7,020 bases of DNA from Candidatus Subteraquimicrobium carltonvillense (GTDB lineage Bacteria > Actinomycetota > Aquicultoria > Subteraquimicrobiales > Subteraquimicrobiaceae), in the NCBI GenBank assembly GCA_002339355.1, contig DDKQ01000044.1, forward strand, positions 1 through 7,020, written 5' to 3'. The notes beneath the pieces are model-generated. The model searched no databases. It saw nothing but the letters and a program-made list of their open reading frames with translations, and was not told the DNA's origin. The position numbers were made by a program, and so were the translations under genes. This document shows positions 1 to 5,034 of this stretch, piece by piece. How positions within the stretch are numbered: position 1 is the stretch's first letter; each line of letters opens with the position of its first letter.

Positions 1-42
1 GATTTCATTTCTATAGGTTTTCCAAAGATTGGCATCCTCCAT
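1..42 (-). CDS. 5' end of an unidentified gene, cut by the window edge
   Basis: Only the first 14 codons are inside the window, reading MEDANLWKTYRNEI and open to the edge. The start is chosen because a strong Shine-Dalgarno site (GGAGGT, complement of 50-55) lies 7 nt before the ATG at 42. An in-frame GTG three codons earlier overlaps that site and is less likely. A second reading frame also stays open from an ATG at 35 (MPIFGKPIEMK), but GGAGG directly abuts that ATG, which is poor spacing. The product cannot be recognised from so few residues. It follows the toxin gene by 104 nt, behind a probable terminator. Confidence 0.55.
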   Translation of the reverse strand, partial: MEDANLWKTYRNEI

Positions 43-57
43 TGGGCTCACCTCCAC

Positions 58-98
58 AAAAAATAAAAAACTAACAACAGCCTACTTCAGCTCTTGCT
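58..98 (-). terminator. probable intrinsic terminator after the toxin-antitoxin operon
   Basis: On the minus strand an imperfect stem (AGCAAGAGC pairing with GCTGTTGTT, one G-G mismatch and one G-T pair, 8-nt loop) is followed after two bases by TTTTTTATTTTTT. The position, 49 nt past the toxin stop codon, fits termination of the toxin-antitoxin transcript. The stem is only moderately stable, so some read-through into the edge gene is possible. Confidence 0.5.
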
Positions 99-146
99 TG
101 CCTAGATCGAGAATTCACAATTCAAGACCCGATTCAAGCCCTGCCT

Positions 147-401
147 CTATTTCTGCTTAACATCTTTCCGGTGACCTATCCTTAACACAAGAATCCCGTC
201 TTTGGTCTTTGTATAGATCACCCGATAGTCACCGATTCTATAACGAAAAAGATCCTGAAAGGGTCCCTTCAATGCTTCTCCCTTAGCTGGGTCTCGTCCC
301 AAATCCCTCTCCACTTTGTTCAGTATCCGCGCCGCCTCGGTCTTGTCAATTTTCTTAAGATCTCGTTCAACCGAGGCCTTATAGATAACCTTATAGGCCA
401 A
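147..401 (-). CDS. RelE/ParE-superfamily toxin
   Basis: This 84-residue protein has the size and pattern of RelE-type toxins, which are small basic proteins that in characterised members cleave mRNA on the ribosome. Seen in the sequence: an N-terminal strand (YKVIYKASVERDLKKI), basic helices to about residue 45, then the family core LFRYRIGDYRVIY (51-63) and a final strand ending IGHRKDV (75-81). Arginines 53, 55, 60, 74 and 78 are candidate RNA-contacting residues. Many relatives end in ...DVY; here residue 82 is Lys and the protein stops two residues later, so the terminal Tyr is absent. The start is TTG, chosen because GAGG lies 7 nt upstream. It overlaps the upstream antitoxin gene by 11 nt, the usual antitoxin-first coupled arrangement. 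A ParE-like target instead of mRNA cannot be excluded. Confidence 0.88.
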   Translation of the reverse strand: MAYKVIYKASVERDLKKIDKTEAARILNKVERDLGRDPAKGEALKGPFQDLFRYRIGDYRVIYTKTKDGILVLRIGHRKDVKQK

Positions 402-609
402 GGCGCTTCCTCAGCTCGGAGCCCGATATGATCTCATCGTCCTTATCCAGAAGCCGATCTAAAGCCAGCCGATAATCCCCATACTCAGTCAGATAGGCTT
501 CTATCGCCTCGCGAATAAGAAACGTCTTTGGGCGTTCGGTCGCTCTCGCCAACTCATCCAGCTTCTTTGATAAATCCTCCGGCAGCCTTATGGAAATCGC
601 GGTGGACAT
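391..609 (-). CDS. ribbon-helix-helix antitoxin (RelB/CopG-like)
   Basis: This 72-residue protein begins with a short strand STAISIRLP (2-10), followed by helix EDLSKKLDELARATE, a turn at RPK (26-28) and a second helix FLIREAIEAYLTEY. That is the ribbon-helix-helix fold of Arc/MetJ/CopG-type DNA-binding antitoxins. The acidic C-terminal part (45-72) would wrap and neutralise the toxin. The ATG start is strongly supported by a perfect AAGGAGGT site (complement of 618-625) 8 nt upstream. Its 3' end overlaps the toxin start by 11 nt. Antitoxins of this type usually repress their own promoter as dimers, and a matching inverted repeat lies over the -10 box upstream. The family call is firm; the exact RelB subgroup is not. 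Confidence 0.9.
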   Translation of the reverse strand: MSTAISIRLPEDLSKKLDELARATERPKTFLIREAIEAYLTEYGDYRLALDRLLDKDDEIISGSELRKRLGL

Positions 610-639
610 ATCTTCTTACCTCCTTCAATCTCTTTTGCA

Positions 640-673
640 ATACAAGCATATCTTTGTATAACATGTATGTCAA
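640..673 (-). promoter_or_regulatory. toxin-antitoxin promoter with putative operator over the -10 box
   Basis: On the minus strand TTGACA (673-668, perfect -35) is followed after 17 nt by TATGCT (650-645, four of six matches to the -10 consensus). The -10 lies inside a perfect 6-bp inverted repeat, ATACAA, 8-nt spacer, TTGTAT (640-645 and 654-659). A repressor bound there would block RNA polymerase, which fits autoregulation by the RHH antitoxin. A small ACATGT palindrome (661-666) sits next to it in the -35/-10 spacer and could be a second half of the operator. The leader to the antitoxin ATG is short, about 30 nt. Confidence 0.72.
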
Positions 674-835
674 TAATTCGTGCACGATTCGAGTGAAATT
701 TGAAAATAATGGCACTACCTACACATTTTATTCGCTTTTAAATAATTGAAATCCTGCTCAATCTCTACTCTAGCGATTTTTACTATCCATTGGATTACTA
801 TCGAATTCGACTATTCAGTGTAGTAATTCAAAATT

Positions 836-860
836 GCCTCTCCACACTAAGAGGCTTTTT
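836..860 (+). terminator. terminator-like hairpin with T tract
   Basis: GCCTCT (836-841) pairs perfectly with AGAGGC (850-855) across an 8-nt loop and is followed at once by TTTTT, the form of an intrinsic terminator reading on the plus strand. No plus-strand gene upstream is visible to use it. On the minus strand the same stem is followed by the weaker tract AATTTT, so it could also end minus-strand transcripts coming from the tRNA. Its true direction is uncertain. Confidence 0.5.
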
Positions 861-909
861 GTAGGGAGGTAAGAGCTGGCGAGTGAGAGGGGGACTGGTT
901 TTACTTCTA

Positions 910-938
910 GCTCTCATGTTGAACATATTCGTGAGAGC
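910..938. repeat. inverted repeat / hairpin
   Basis: GCTCTCATG (910-918) pairs with CGTGAGAGC (930-938) as 9 base pairs including one T-G, with an 11-nt loop. There is no T tract on either side, so it is not a typical terminator. The function is unknown; it could be part of a structured transcript or a protein-binding site. Confidence 0.45.
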
Positions 939-1028
939 CAGGAGGGTAGAGTAGAGTATGACCTGAGACAGGATAGAACATAGGCTGAGGGGATGAGTTT
1001 TGTTGCAAGACCTGCAGACATAAATGAA

Positions 1029-1185
1029 GCGGATGACGGGACTTGAACCCGCTATCGCTCATTTCGTTCGCTCTTTGGACGAGAAACCTCACGGTTTCTC
1101 GCCAATACCACTCTTCCTTACGATAGATGTGGGGGATACTTCCCCCACAAATATTCCCCCCTGTCGCGGGCTCAAATCCCACGAC
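1029..1185. repeat. structured segment bounded by inverted tRNA T-arm-like sequences
   Basis: The left end (1029-1052), read on the minus strand, has the shape of a tRNA 3' end: stem GCGGG/CCCGT around loop TTCAAGT, then CATCCGC, the same acceptor strand as the nearby tRNA-Gly. The right end (1163-1185) is a T-arm-like hairpin on the plus strand (loop CTCAAAT) with flanking GTCG/CGAC and one mismatch. The two ends are inverted copies with 13 of 15 core positions alike (GGGA-TTGA-CCCGC). Between them are two perfect hairpins: 1080-1101 (9 bp, loop TCAC) and 1129-1148 (8 bp, loop TACT). No matching D arm or anticodon arm is found, so neither end is a complete tRNA gene. It may be a tRNA-derived repeat, a decayed tRNA pair, or a structured RNA. 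Confidence 0.45.
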
Positions 1186-1242
1186 AATTCATTGCACTTT
1201 TCGAAGACTCCAACTCAACGTTAGAGCCTCTCCAAATAACTG

Positions 1243-1315
1243 AGCGGATGACCCGATTCGAACGGGCGACCTTCAGCTTGGGAAGCTGACGTTCTACCAA
1301 CTGAACTACATCCGC
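1243..1315 (-). tRNA. tRNA-Gly (anticodon CCC)
   Basis: A complete 73-nt cloverleaf is seen on the minus strand. Acceptor stem GCGGATG pairs with CATCCGC (7 bp). The D arm is GTTC/GAAC with loop AGTTGGTA. The anticodon stem is TCAGC/GCTGA with loop TTCCCAA, giving anticodon CCC, which reads GGG glycine codons. The variable loop is AGGTC. The T arm is GCCCG/CGGGT with loop TTCGAAT. The discriminator base is T, as is common for bacterial tRNA-Gly. The 3' CCA is not encoded (the next bases are CAG), so it must be added by the CCA-adding enzyme. All stems are fully paired, so the gene looks functional. Its own promoter lies just upstream. Confidence 0.96.
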
Positions 1316-1324
1316 CTGGTTCAA

Positions 1325-1353
1325 ATTATAGGGCAAGAGGGTGAATTTGTTAA
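1325..1353 (-). promoter_or_regulatory. strong sigma-70-like promoter of tRNA-Gly
   Basis: On the minus strand TTAACA (1353-1348, one mismatch from TTGACA) is followed by exactly 17 nt and then a perfect TATAAT (1330-1325). The expected transcription start, about 1317-1318, is only 2-3 nt before the first base of the tRNA, so the 5' leader would be nearly absent. The -35 box lies 4 nt after the stop codon of the last gene in the trk operon, with no terminator between them. Confidence 0.85.
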
Positions 1354-1357
1354 GACC

Positions 1358-1936
1358 TCAGCCTCTGCCTTCGTGCTTTCTCACTTTCAATCGATTGATC
1401 GTAAACAGCCCTCCGCTTATCATCAAAAGGACAAGGGCTATCAAAGCTCTTCTTATATTAAAGGGATGGGAAACACGATGTCCGCTCTTTATCAAATCTA
1501 CCTTGATGGCATGGATATCCATGTCTCCACCGTGCTCAGGACAAGCTCTATTAAAAATGCCAGTGACCTCGACGATGTCGCCGGAATGTCGGTAGTCCCC
1601 GGTATAAGTGATATCTTTCACATCGTTGGCTTTGCACCAAATGCTTTGACCGCGGTTATATCCCGCCAGTCCCTTGCTTCCTCTACCCCTTCGGGTGCCA
1701 TATGGATCGTCATTCAAGTTGATCCAAGTATGCTCTCCCCGGATCATCACATCCCCAATTACCTCTCCTCTATAGGTGACCATCTTGCCATCGTAAAATC
1801 GGCACCTCTCCATGAGCTCGGTGCTGGAAACCACTTCTGCATCCGCCCTCGCTGGGCTCAAGCATAGTAAACAGCAAAGCAGCGCAGTGAGGAATGAGGA
1901 ATACAAATATTTTTGGACTCTGGGACGGTTTCTCAT
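1358..1936 (-). CDS. exported membrane-anchored protein with OB-fold-like domain
   Basis: The start at 1936 gives 192 residues and forms an ATGA overlap with the trkH stop codon, with GAGGGGGA just upstream; the frame is open further upstream but that part lies antiparallel in nothing and inside trkH. Seen: an N-terminal signal peptide (basic MRNRPRVQK, hydrophobic 11-27, likely cleavage after ARA or ADA near 31-33); a beta-rich middle (about 37-148) with VTYRGEVIGDVMIRGEHTWINLND, resembling small OB-fold domains; then a membrane helix (163-180) and basic tail RLKVRK. This predicts an extracytoplasmic domain held by one C-terminal span. Cys101, Cys132, His135 and His142 (in CPEHGGDMDIH) could form a metal or redox site, which is inference. 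Its function is unknown; coupling to trkH suggests a role at the potassium channel or the envelope. Confidence 0.75.
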   Translation of the reverse strand: MRNRPRVQKYLYSSFLTALLCCLLCLSPARADAEVVSSTELMERCRFYDGKMVTYRGEVIGDVMIRGEHTWINLNDDPYGTRRGRGSKGLAGYNRGQSIWCKANDVKDITYTGDYRHSGDIVEVTGIFNRACPEHGGDMDIHAIKVDLIKSGHRVSHPFNIRRALIALVLLMISGGLFTINRLKVRKHEGRG

Positions 1937-3435
1937 TTCCCCCTCACCACCGCGAAGATGAACCCCGCCAGGGCAAAGATGGAGACGAATTCCAACCTTC
2001 CTACCCACATCTCGAAGATGTACACGATTTTCATGAGAGTGGGCATCGTGGGAGAGGTCACTCCACAAGAAAGCCCCGTATTGCTTCCCGCGGAAACGGC
2101 ATCGAACATGGCTTGCACAAAGGGATGACCATAGTAGGTGCCGATGATCGTCCCCAAGGAATAACTCCCGATATAGCAGAGGACGATGAGCAACGCCGCC
2201 CTCACCACTCGCTCCTCCAAAACTATGTCTCTTATATGATGAAACTTTTGAACCACCACCGAAGACTCAGGGGAAATGATCCTCTTTATATCCTGCATAA
2301 GGGCTTTGAAGATTATGCCCATCCTTAACCCCTTGAAACCGCCAGCGGTGGAACAGGCGCTGGCTCCCATGGCCATGGCCATGGTCACTCCGACCATAGC
2401 TAGGGAACCCCACTGCCTGACCAGTTCTCTGGAATAGATGGTCATGAACCCAGTGGTGGTATGACCAGAAACAACTTGATAGAAACCCTTTCGAAAGATA
2501 TCAATGACATGTGGATAGACACCCAGTTTCATCAGTCCCACAGTGGCAAGGGAAAAGGTTACCATGAGCGTGATGAAAAACGATATGACCTCTATATTTC
2601 GATATATCTCCCTCTTATCTCCCGTCCACACCGCCCAGTGGAGGGCGAAGTTGAAGGAACCGATGATGAAGATGATCATGGTCACTATCTCAAAGGGAAG
2701 GCTGTGGTAATAGCCGATGTTATAGGATTGGGGGGCGAATCCCCCAGTACTCCAGGCGCCCATGAACACCCAGATGCCATGAAGCAAACCCCTAACAACG
2801 GGCATACCCTCCCAAACGGCGATGATCCACAGGGCAAGAGAGCCCACCACAAGATAACTTAAGGATACCAGCCAGATAGCTCTCGCGGTCTGAATCACGT
2901 TTGGCAGAAGCCTTTCTTCCTTGGCTTCACCCACGTACATCTTAAAAGCTCCGGCTGTGCCTCTAAACAAGAAGGTCAGGGCGATTACGATTATCCCTTG
3001 CCCTCCAGCATAAGTGAGGAGATGCCGCCACATATTCAGGGCATGGGAGATGTGGTCCAAATCCTGGAGGAGATAAAGACCCGTAGTCGTATAACCACTC
3101 ATGAGGTCAAAGCAGGAATCGAGGTAGGAACCGAAATGCCCGCTTAGGTAGTGAGGGATGGCACCGAGGATCATGGCTAGAAGCCAGGAAAAGGAGGCAA
3201 CCACCATGCCGTGCATCCAACTCAAATCCTTTTCGGTATAACAAATTATCTGCAAAAAAAGACCCACGCTGAAGCAAGAGAAAATCCCGATTAAGAAATC
3301 GAAAGAGGGATTCCATTCTTTAAAGATTAAAGCCACCGCGAGGGGAACAAACATGAGGAGCCCGATGCCCATGATAATCTTGCCACTATAGAATCCGATG
3401 GTCTTGAAATCCGAAAGGTGAGGGCGGAGTATCAT
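1933..3435 (-). CDS. trkH: TrkH-family potassium channel subunit
   Basis: This 500-residue integral membrane protein is the ion-conducting subunit of a Trk/Ktr potassium uptake system. The four pseudo-repeated selectivity-filter loops are all visible: SGYTTTGL (113-120), STGGFAPQ (229-236), SGHTTTGF (323-330) and SAGSNTGL (448-455). Each carries the key glycine. The intramembrane gating-loop region of the third repeat is present as GASACSTAGGFKGLRMG (357-373), and the C-terminal GRLEF motif (479-483) is typical of the family. Length is in the normal range. The ATG start overlaps the stop codon of a small upstream gene by 4 nt (ATGA), and the 3' end overlaps the following gene by 4 nt, so expression is likely translationally coupled. 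Two TrkA-like regulators lie upstream in the same operon. A choice between K+ alone and Na+-coupled transport cannot be made from sequence. Confidence 0.96.
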   Translation of the reverse strand: MILRPHLSDFKTIGFYSGKIIMGIGLLMFVPLAVALIFKEWNPSFDFLIGIFSCFSVGLFLQIICYTEKDLSWMHGMVVASFSWLLAMILGAIPHYLSGHFGSYLDSCFDLMSGYTTTGLYLLQDLDHISHALNMWRHLLTYAGGQGIIVIALTFLFRGTAGAFKMYVGEAKEERLLPNVIQTARAIWLVSLSYLVVGSLALWIIAVWEGMPVVRGLLHGIWVFMGAWSTGGFAPQSYNIGYYHSLPFEIVTMIIFIIGSFNFALHWAVWTGDKREIYRNIEVISFFITLMVTFSLATVGLMKLGVYPHVIDIFRKGFYQVVSGHTTTGFMTIYSRELVRQWGSLAMVGVTMAMAMGASACSTAGGFKGLRMGIIFKALMQDIKRIISPESSVVVQKFHHIRDIVLEERVVRAALLIVLCYIGSYSLGTIIGTYYGHPFVQAMFDAVSAGSNTGLSCGVTSPTMPTLMKIVYIFEMWVGRLEFVSIFALAGFIFAVVRGK

Positions 3436-3566
3436 CGATACCAGCTCACCAGCAACCAGGACAAGAGGAGAGCGGCTAACATAATGACCAGTATGGCAGT
3501 GACTTCGACAGCCATACCCGAAGCATAATTCCGATATCTTTTCAAGCGATTCTTAAGTCCTTCCAA
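3432..3566 (-). CDS. 44-residue single-span membrane protein between trkA and trkH
   Basis: This small gene uses a TTG start at 3566. Support: GAGGG lies 7 nt upstream, an in-frame TGA sits two codons before the start, and the frame then runs open for 44 codons to a TGA that overlaps the trkH ATG by 4 nt (ATGA). The peptide has a basic N-terminus (LKNRLKRYRN) followed by one strongly hydrophobic segment, about residues 18-41 (AILVIMLAALLLSWLLVSW), ending WYR. By the positive-inside rule the N-terminus should face the cytoplasm. The gap to the upstream trkA-like gene is 11 nt. It fills the space between two operon genes exactly, which argues for a real gene. No family is recognised. By analogy only, small membrane subunits such as KdpF accompany other potassium pumps. 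Confidence 0.72.
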   Translation of the reverse strand: MEGLKNRLKRYRNYASGMAVEVTAILVIMLAALLLSWLLVSWYR

Positions 3567-3577
3567 TGATCATCCCT

Positions 3578-4237
3578 CTAACCGATGAGGATTCTCTTCA
3601 ATTCTTCCTCCTTGTCTACATCCGTAAGGGCGATCACCGAATCGCCTGGCTTGAGAGCCGTGGTCCCCCTGGGGATGATCACCTCATCTCCACGGATGAT
3701 GGAGACCAATACGCAATCCCGGGGCAAATGTAGATCAGCGATTCGTTTATCACATACCTTGCAGGGCTCGGTGGGGAGCTCCACCTCAACCAGGGCTAAT
3801 CTCCCTTTTTTCAGAATATAGAGGGTGATGACTTCCCCAATCGTAGCTTCCTCTTCTATGAGATGGGAAATGATAGTCGTGCTACTGATGGCATCTATGC
3901 CCAGTTTATGGAATATGTGTTCATTCTTGGGATTATTCACCCGAGCCACGGTTCTGGGAACATCGAAACTAGCCTTAGCAAGCTGACAGGCAACCAAATT
4001 ATCATCGTCATCTCCCGTGACCGATGCGAAGACATCAGCTCGACCTGTGCCAGCCTGCTCCTGATACTTTATGTCACAACCATCCCCTTGAATTATGAGC
4101 ACATCGGGCAATTCGACCGCTAAATTCTGGCAGGTTTTTTCATTCCTTTCGATTAAAGCCACGGAGTGTCCCCTTCCCTTAAGTATTTTGGCTAAGAAGG
4201 AGCCAACTTTTCCTCCTCCATTTATCACGATATACAT
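3578..4237 (-). CDS. trkA: TrkA-family potassium uptake regulator (second copy)
   Basis: The protein has 219 residues, one RCK_N (Rossmann) plus one RCK_C domain, the size of a KtrA-like subunit or half of an E. coli-type TrkA. Seen: nucleotide-binding loop GGGKVG (7-12), acidic residue E30 ending the second strand (ALIER) for ribose binding, GDDDDN (75-80), and the family segment ARVNNPKNEHIFHKLGID (98-115). The C-terminal domain runs from about 135 to 219, with PGDSVIALTD (197-206) near its end. TrkA rings bind nucleotides in the cytoplasm and gate TrkH. Cysteines 159, 162 and 175 at the start of the C domain (CKVC) are unusual and absent from the other copy. ATG start, GGGGGA 4 nt upstream, 13 nt after the first copy. 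Confidence 0.93.
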   Translation of the reverse strand: MYIVINGGGKVGSFLAKILKGRGHSVALIERNEKTCQNLAVELPDVLIIQGDGCDIKYQEQAGTGRADVFASVTGDDDDNLVACQLAKASFDVPRTVARVNNPKNEHIFHKLGIDAISSTTIISHLIEEEATIGEVITLYILKKGRLALVEVELPTEPCKVCDKRIADLHLPRDCVLVSIIRGDEVIIPRGTTALKPGDSVIALTDVDKEEELKRILIG

Positions 4238-4250
4238 ATAGTCCCCCGCC

Positions 4251-4889
4251 TTAAATCATAAAGCCCTTTATCTTAGGGAAAGCTCCTCTTCTTACCGCCG
4301 CTAATAGAACGTCGTTCTCCTCCAAAATCTCATCTGGCGAGGGAAGGATGTCAGAGGCACCTCTAACGATACCAATGATCTTGAACTCTCCGGGCAGTTC
4401 TATATCCTTTACCCTTCGACCCCAAGCTTCCTTCCCCAGTTCAAACTCGATGATTTCTATATCTCTTCTCAAGACCAGGTGGTGGATGCGGTTTCCGACC
4501 ACCCTCTCCAGTATCTTCTCCGCCACCAAAATGGTGCCGCAGACGTAGTCCAAGCCCAGTTGCTGGTAAGTCCCCTCTCTCTCTGGATTATAAAGTCTGG
4601 CCACAACCTTGGGAACATTGAATATCTTGGTTGCTACCTCTGCTATCATCATGTTAGTATTGTCCAAATCGGTCACCGCCACGAGGGCATCTGCCTTTTC
4701 AATGCCCGCACTCTTGAGCACCTCTTCATCGAATCCAACACCCTCCATGGTAACCCCATTGAAAGCGGCACCGAGTCTGCGAAAGGCACGGCTATCCTTA
4801 TCGATGATTACCACATCGTGCCCATCAAGGGATAAGAGCTCCGCTAGCTGAGAGCCCACTCGCCCACAACCGACCACTATGATGTACAT
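4251..4889 (-). CDS. trkA: TrkA-family potassium uptake regulator (first copy)
   Basis: This is the first gene of the potassium operon: 212 residues with an RCK_N domain then an RCK_C domain. Seen: GCGRVG loop (7-12), D30 at the end of the second strand (VVIIDKD), TDLDNTN (73-79), and ARLYNPEREGTYQQLGLD (97-114). The C domain spans about 135-212 and ends with ENDVLLAAVR (191-200). It should bind NAD(H) or ATP/ADP and regulate TrkH. The ATG at 4889 is chosen because GGAGG lies 10 nt upstream. The frame is open back to a TTG at 4964, but that TTG is the -35 hexamer of the promoter and the extra residues resemble no TrkA N-terminus. Divergence from the second copy suggests different ligands or a mixed ring, which is inference. 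Confidence 0.93.
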   Translation of the reverse strand: MYIIVVGCGRVGSQLAELLSLDGHDVVIIDKDSRAFRRLGAAFNGVTMEGVGFDEEVLKSAGIEKADALVAVTDLDNTNMMIAEVATKIFNVPKVVARLYNPEREGTYQQLGLDYVCGTILVAEKILERVVGNRIHHLVLRRDIEIIEFELGKEAWGRRVKDIELPGEFKIIGIVRGASDILPSPDEILEENDVLLAAVRRGAFPKIKGFMI

Positions 4890-4935
4890 GCTCAGTAATC
4901 CTCCATTCCAACTAAGTATTAAACAATTATTAAAT

Positions 4936-4964
4936 ATATTCTTCCACACCCCTGGCTTTGTCAA
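4936..4964 (-). promoter_or_regulatory. candidate promoter of the trk operon
   Basis: On the minus strand a perfect -35 TTGACA (4964-4959) is followed by a 17-nt spacer and GAATAT (4941-4936); the adjoining AATATATTTAATAAT offers other weak -10 choices at 18-20 nt. The leader to the trkA start would be about 40 nt and AT-rich, too short for a riboswitch. A symmetric CACAAATTGTG (4995-5005) lies about 30 bp upstream of the -35 and could be a regulator site. No terminator of the ABC transporter genes is seen in the gap, so read-through from them is also possible. Confidence 0.6.
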
Positions 4965-5034
4965 TATCCTAAATTGCCTCGCCTAAAATCTACTCACAAA
5001 TTGTGCTACCTTTAAAGGGCAAAGTTTGGGCTAT

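Larger units (their letters stand above)
674..1242. other. non-coding stretch with hairpins and tRNA-like sequence
   Basis: No credible protein gene is visible. Two short open frames here (1024-1224 plus, 907-1182 minus) translate the antisense of tRNA T-arm-like sequence (GLEPA and GFEPAT peptides) and are rejected. Contents, left to right: inverted repeat ATTACTA/TAGTAAT (794-800, 821-827) enclosing the perfect palindrome TCGAATTCGA (801-810); a terminator-like hairpin (836-860); a hairpin at 910-938; the tRNA-like structured segment 1029-1185; and a 9-bp hairpin with two G-T pairs at 1206-1228, just downstream of the tRNA on the minus strand. Nothing recognisable fills 939-1028. Confidence 0.6.

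Noticed and set aside
1029..1110. A complete second tRNA on the minus strand
   Set aside because: The T arm and acceptor 3' strand are present, but no D arm, anticodon arm or pairing 5' acceptor strand (CATCCGC on the plus strand) occurs within tRNA length; the only such copy belongs to tRNA-Gly.
907..1182. Minus-strand open frame with MGFEPATGG peptide
   Set aside because: Again an antisense T-arm peptide; it runs through the hairpins and tRNA-like ends and has no recognisable domain.
1024..1224. Plus-strand open frame with MTGLEPA peptide
   Set aside because: The GLEPA peptide is the antisense translation of a tRNA T arm, a known kind of spurious protein; there is no convincing ribosome site and the frame crosses several hairpins.
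1544..1560. GTCCTGAGC shared with the right-edge repeat (minus strand, inside the OB-fold gene)
   Set aside because: Only about 10 bases match and they encode the PEH part of a plausible protein motif, so chance similarity is more likely.
1373..1867. Long plus-strand frame opposite the OB-fold gene
   Set aside because: No domain, no ribosome site, and the minus-strand frame has a clear signal peptide, membrane anchor and operon position.
1937..2068. 44-residue N-terminal extension of the OB-fold protein
   Set aside because: It lies entirely inside the trkH coding region in another frame, is His/Arg/Gly rich as expected for a shadow, and would bury the signal peptide; the ATGA start at 1936 has a good ribosome site.
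4890..5034. Cyclic-di-AMP (ydaO-type) or other riboswitch before the potassium operon
   Set aside because: The predicted leader is only about 40 nt and AT-rich, with no conserved fold; too short for known potassium-linked riboswitches.
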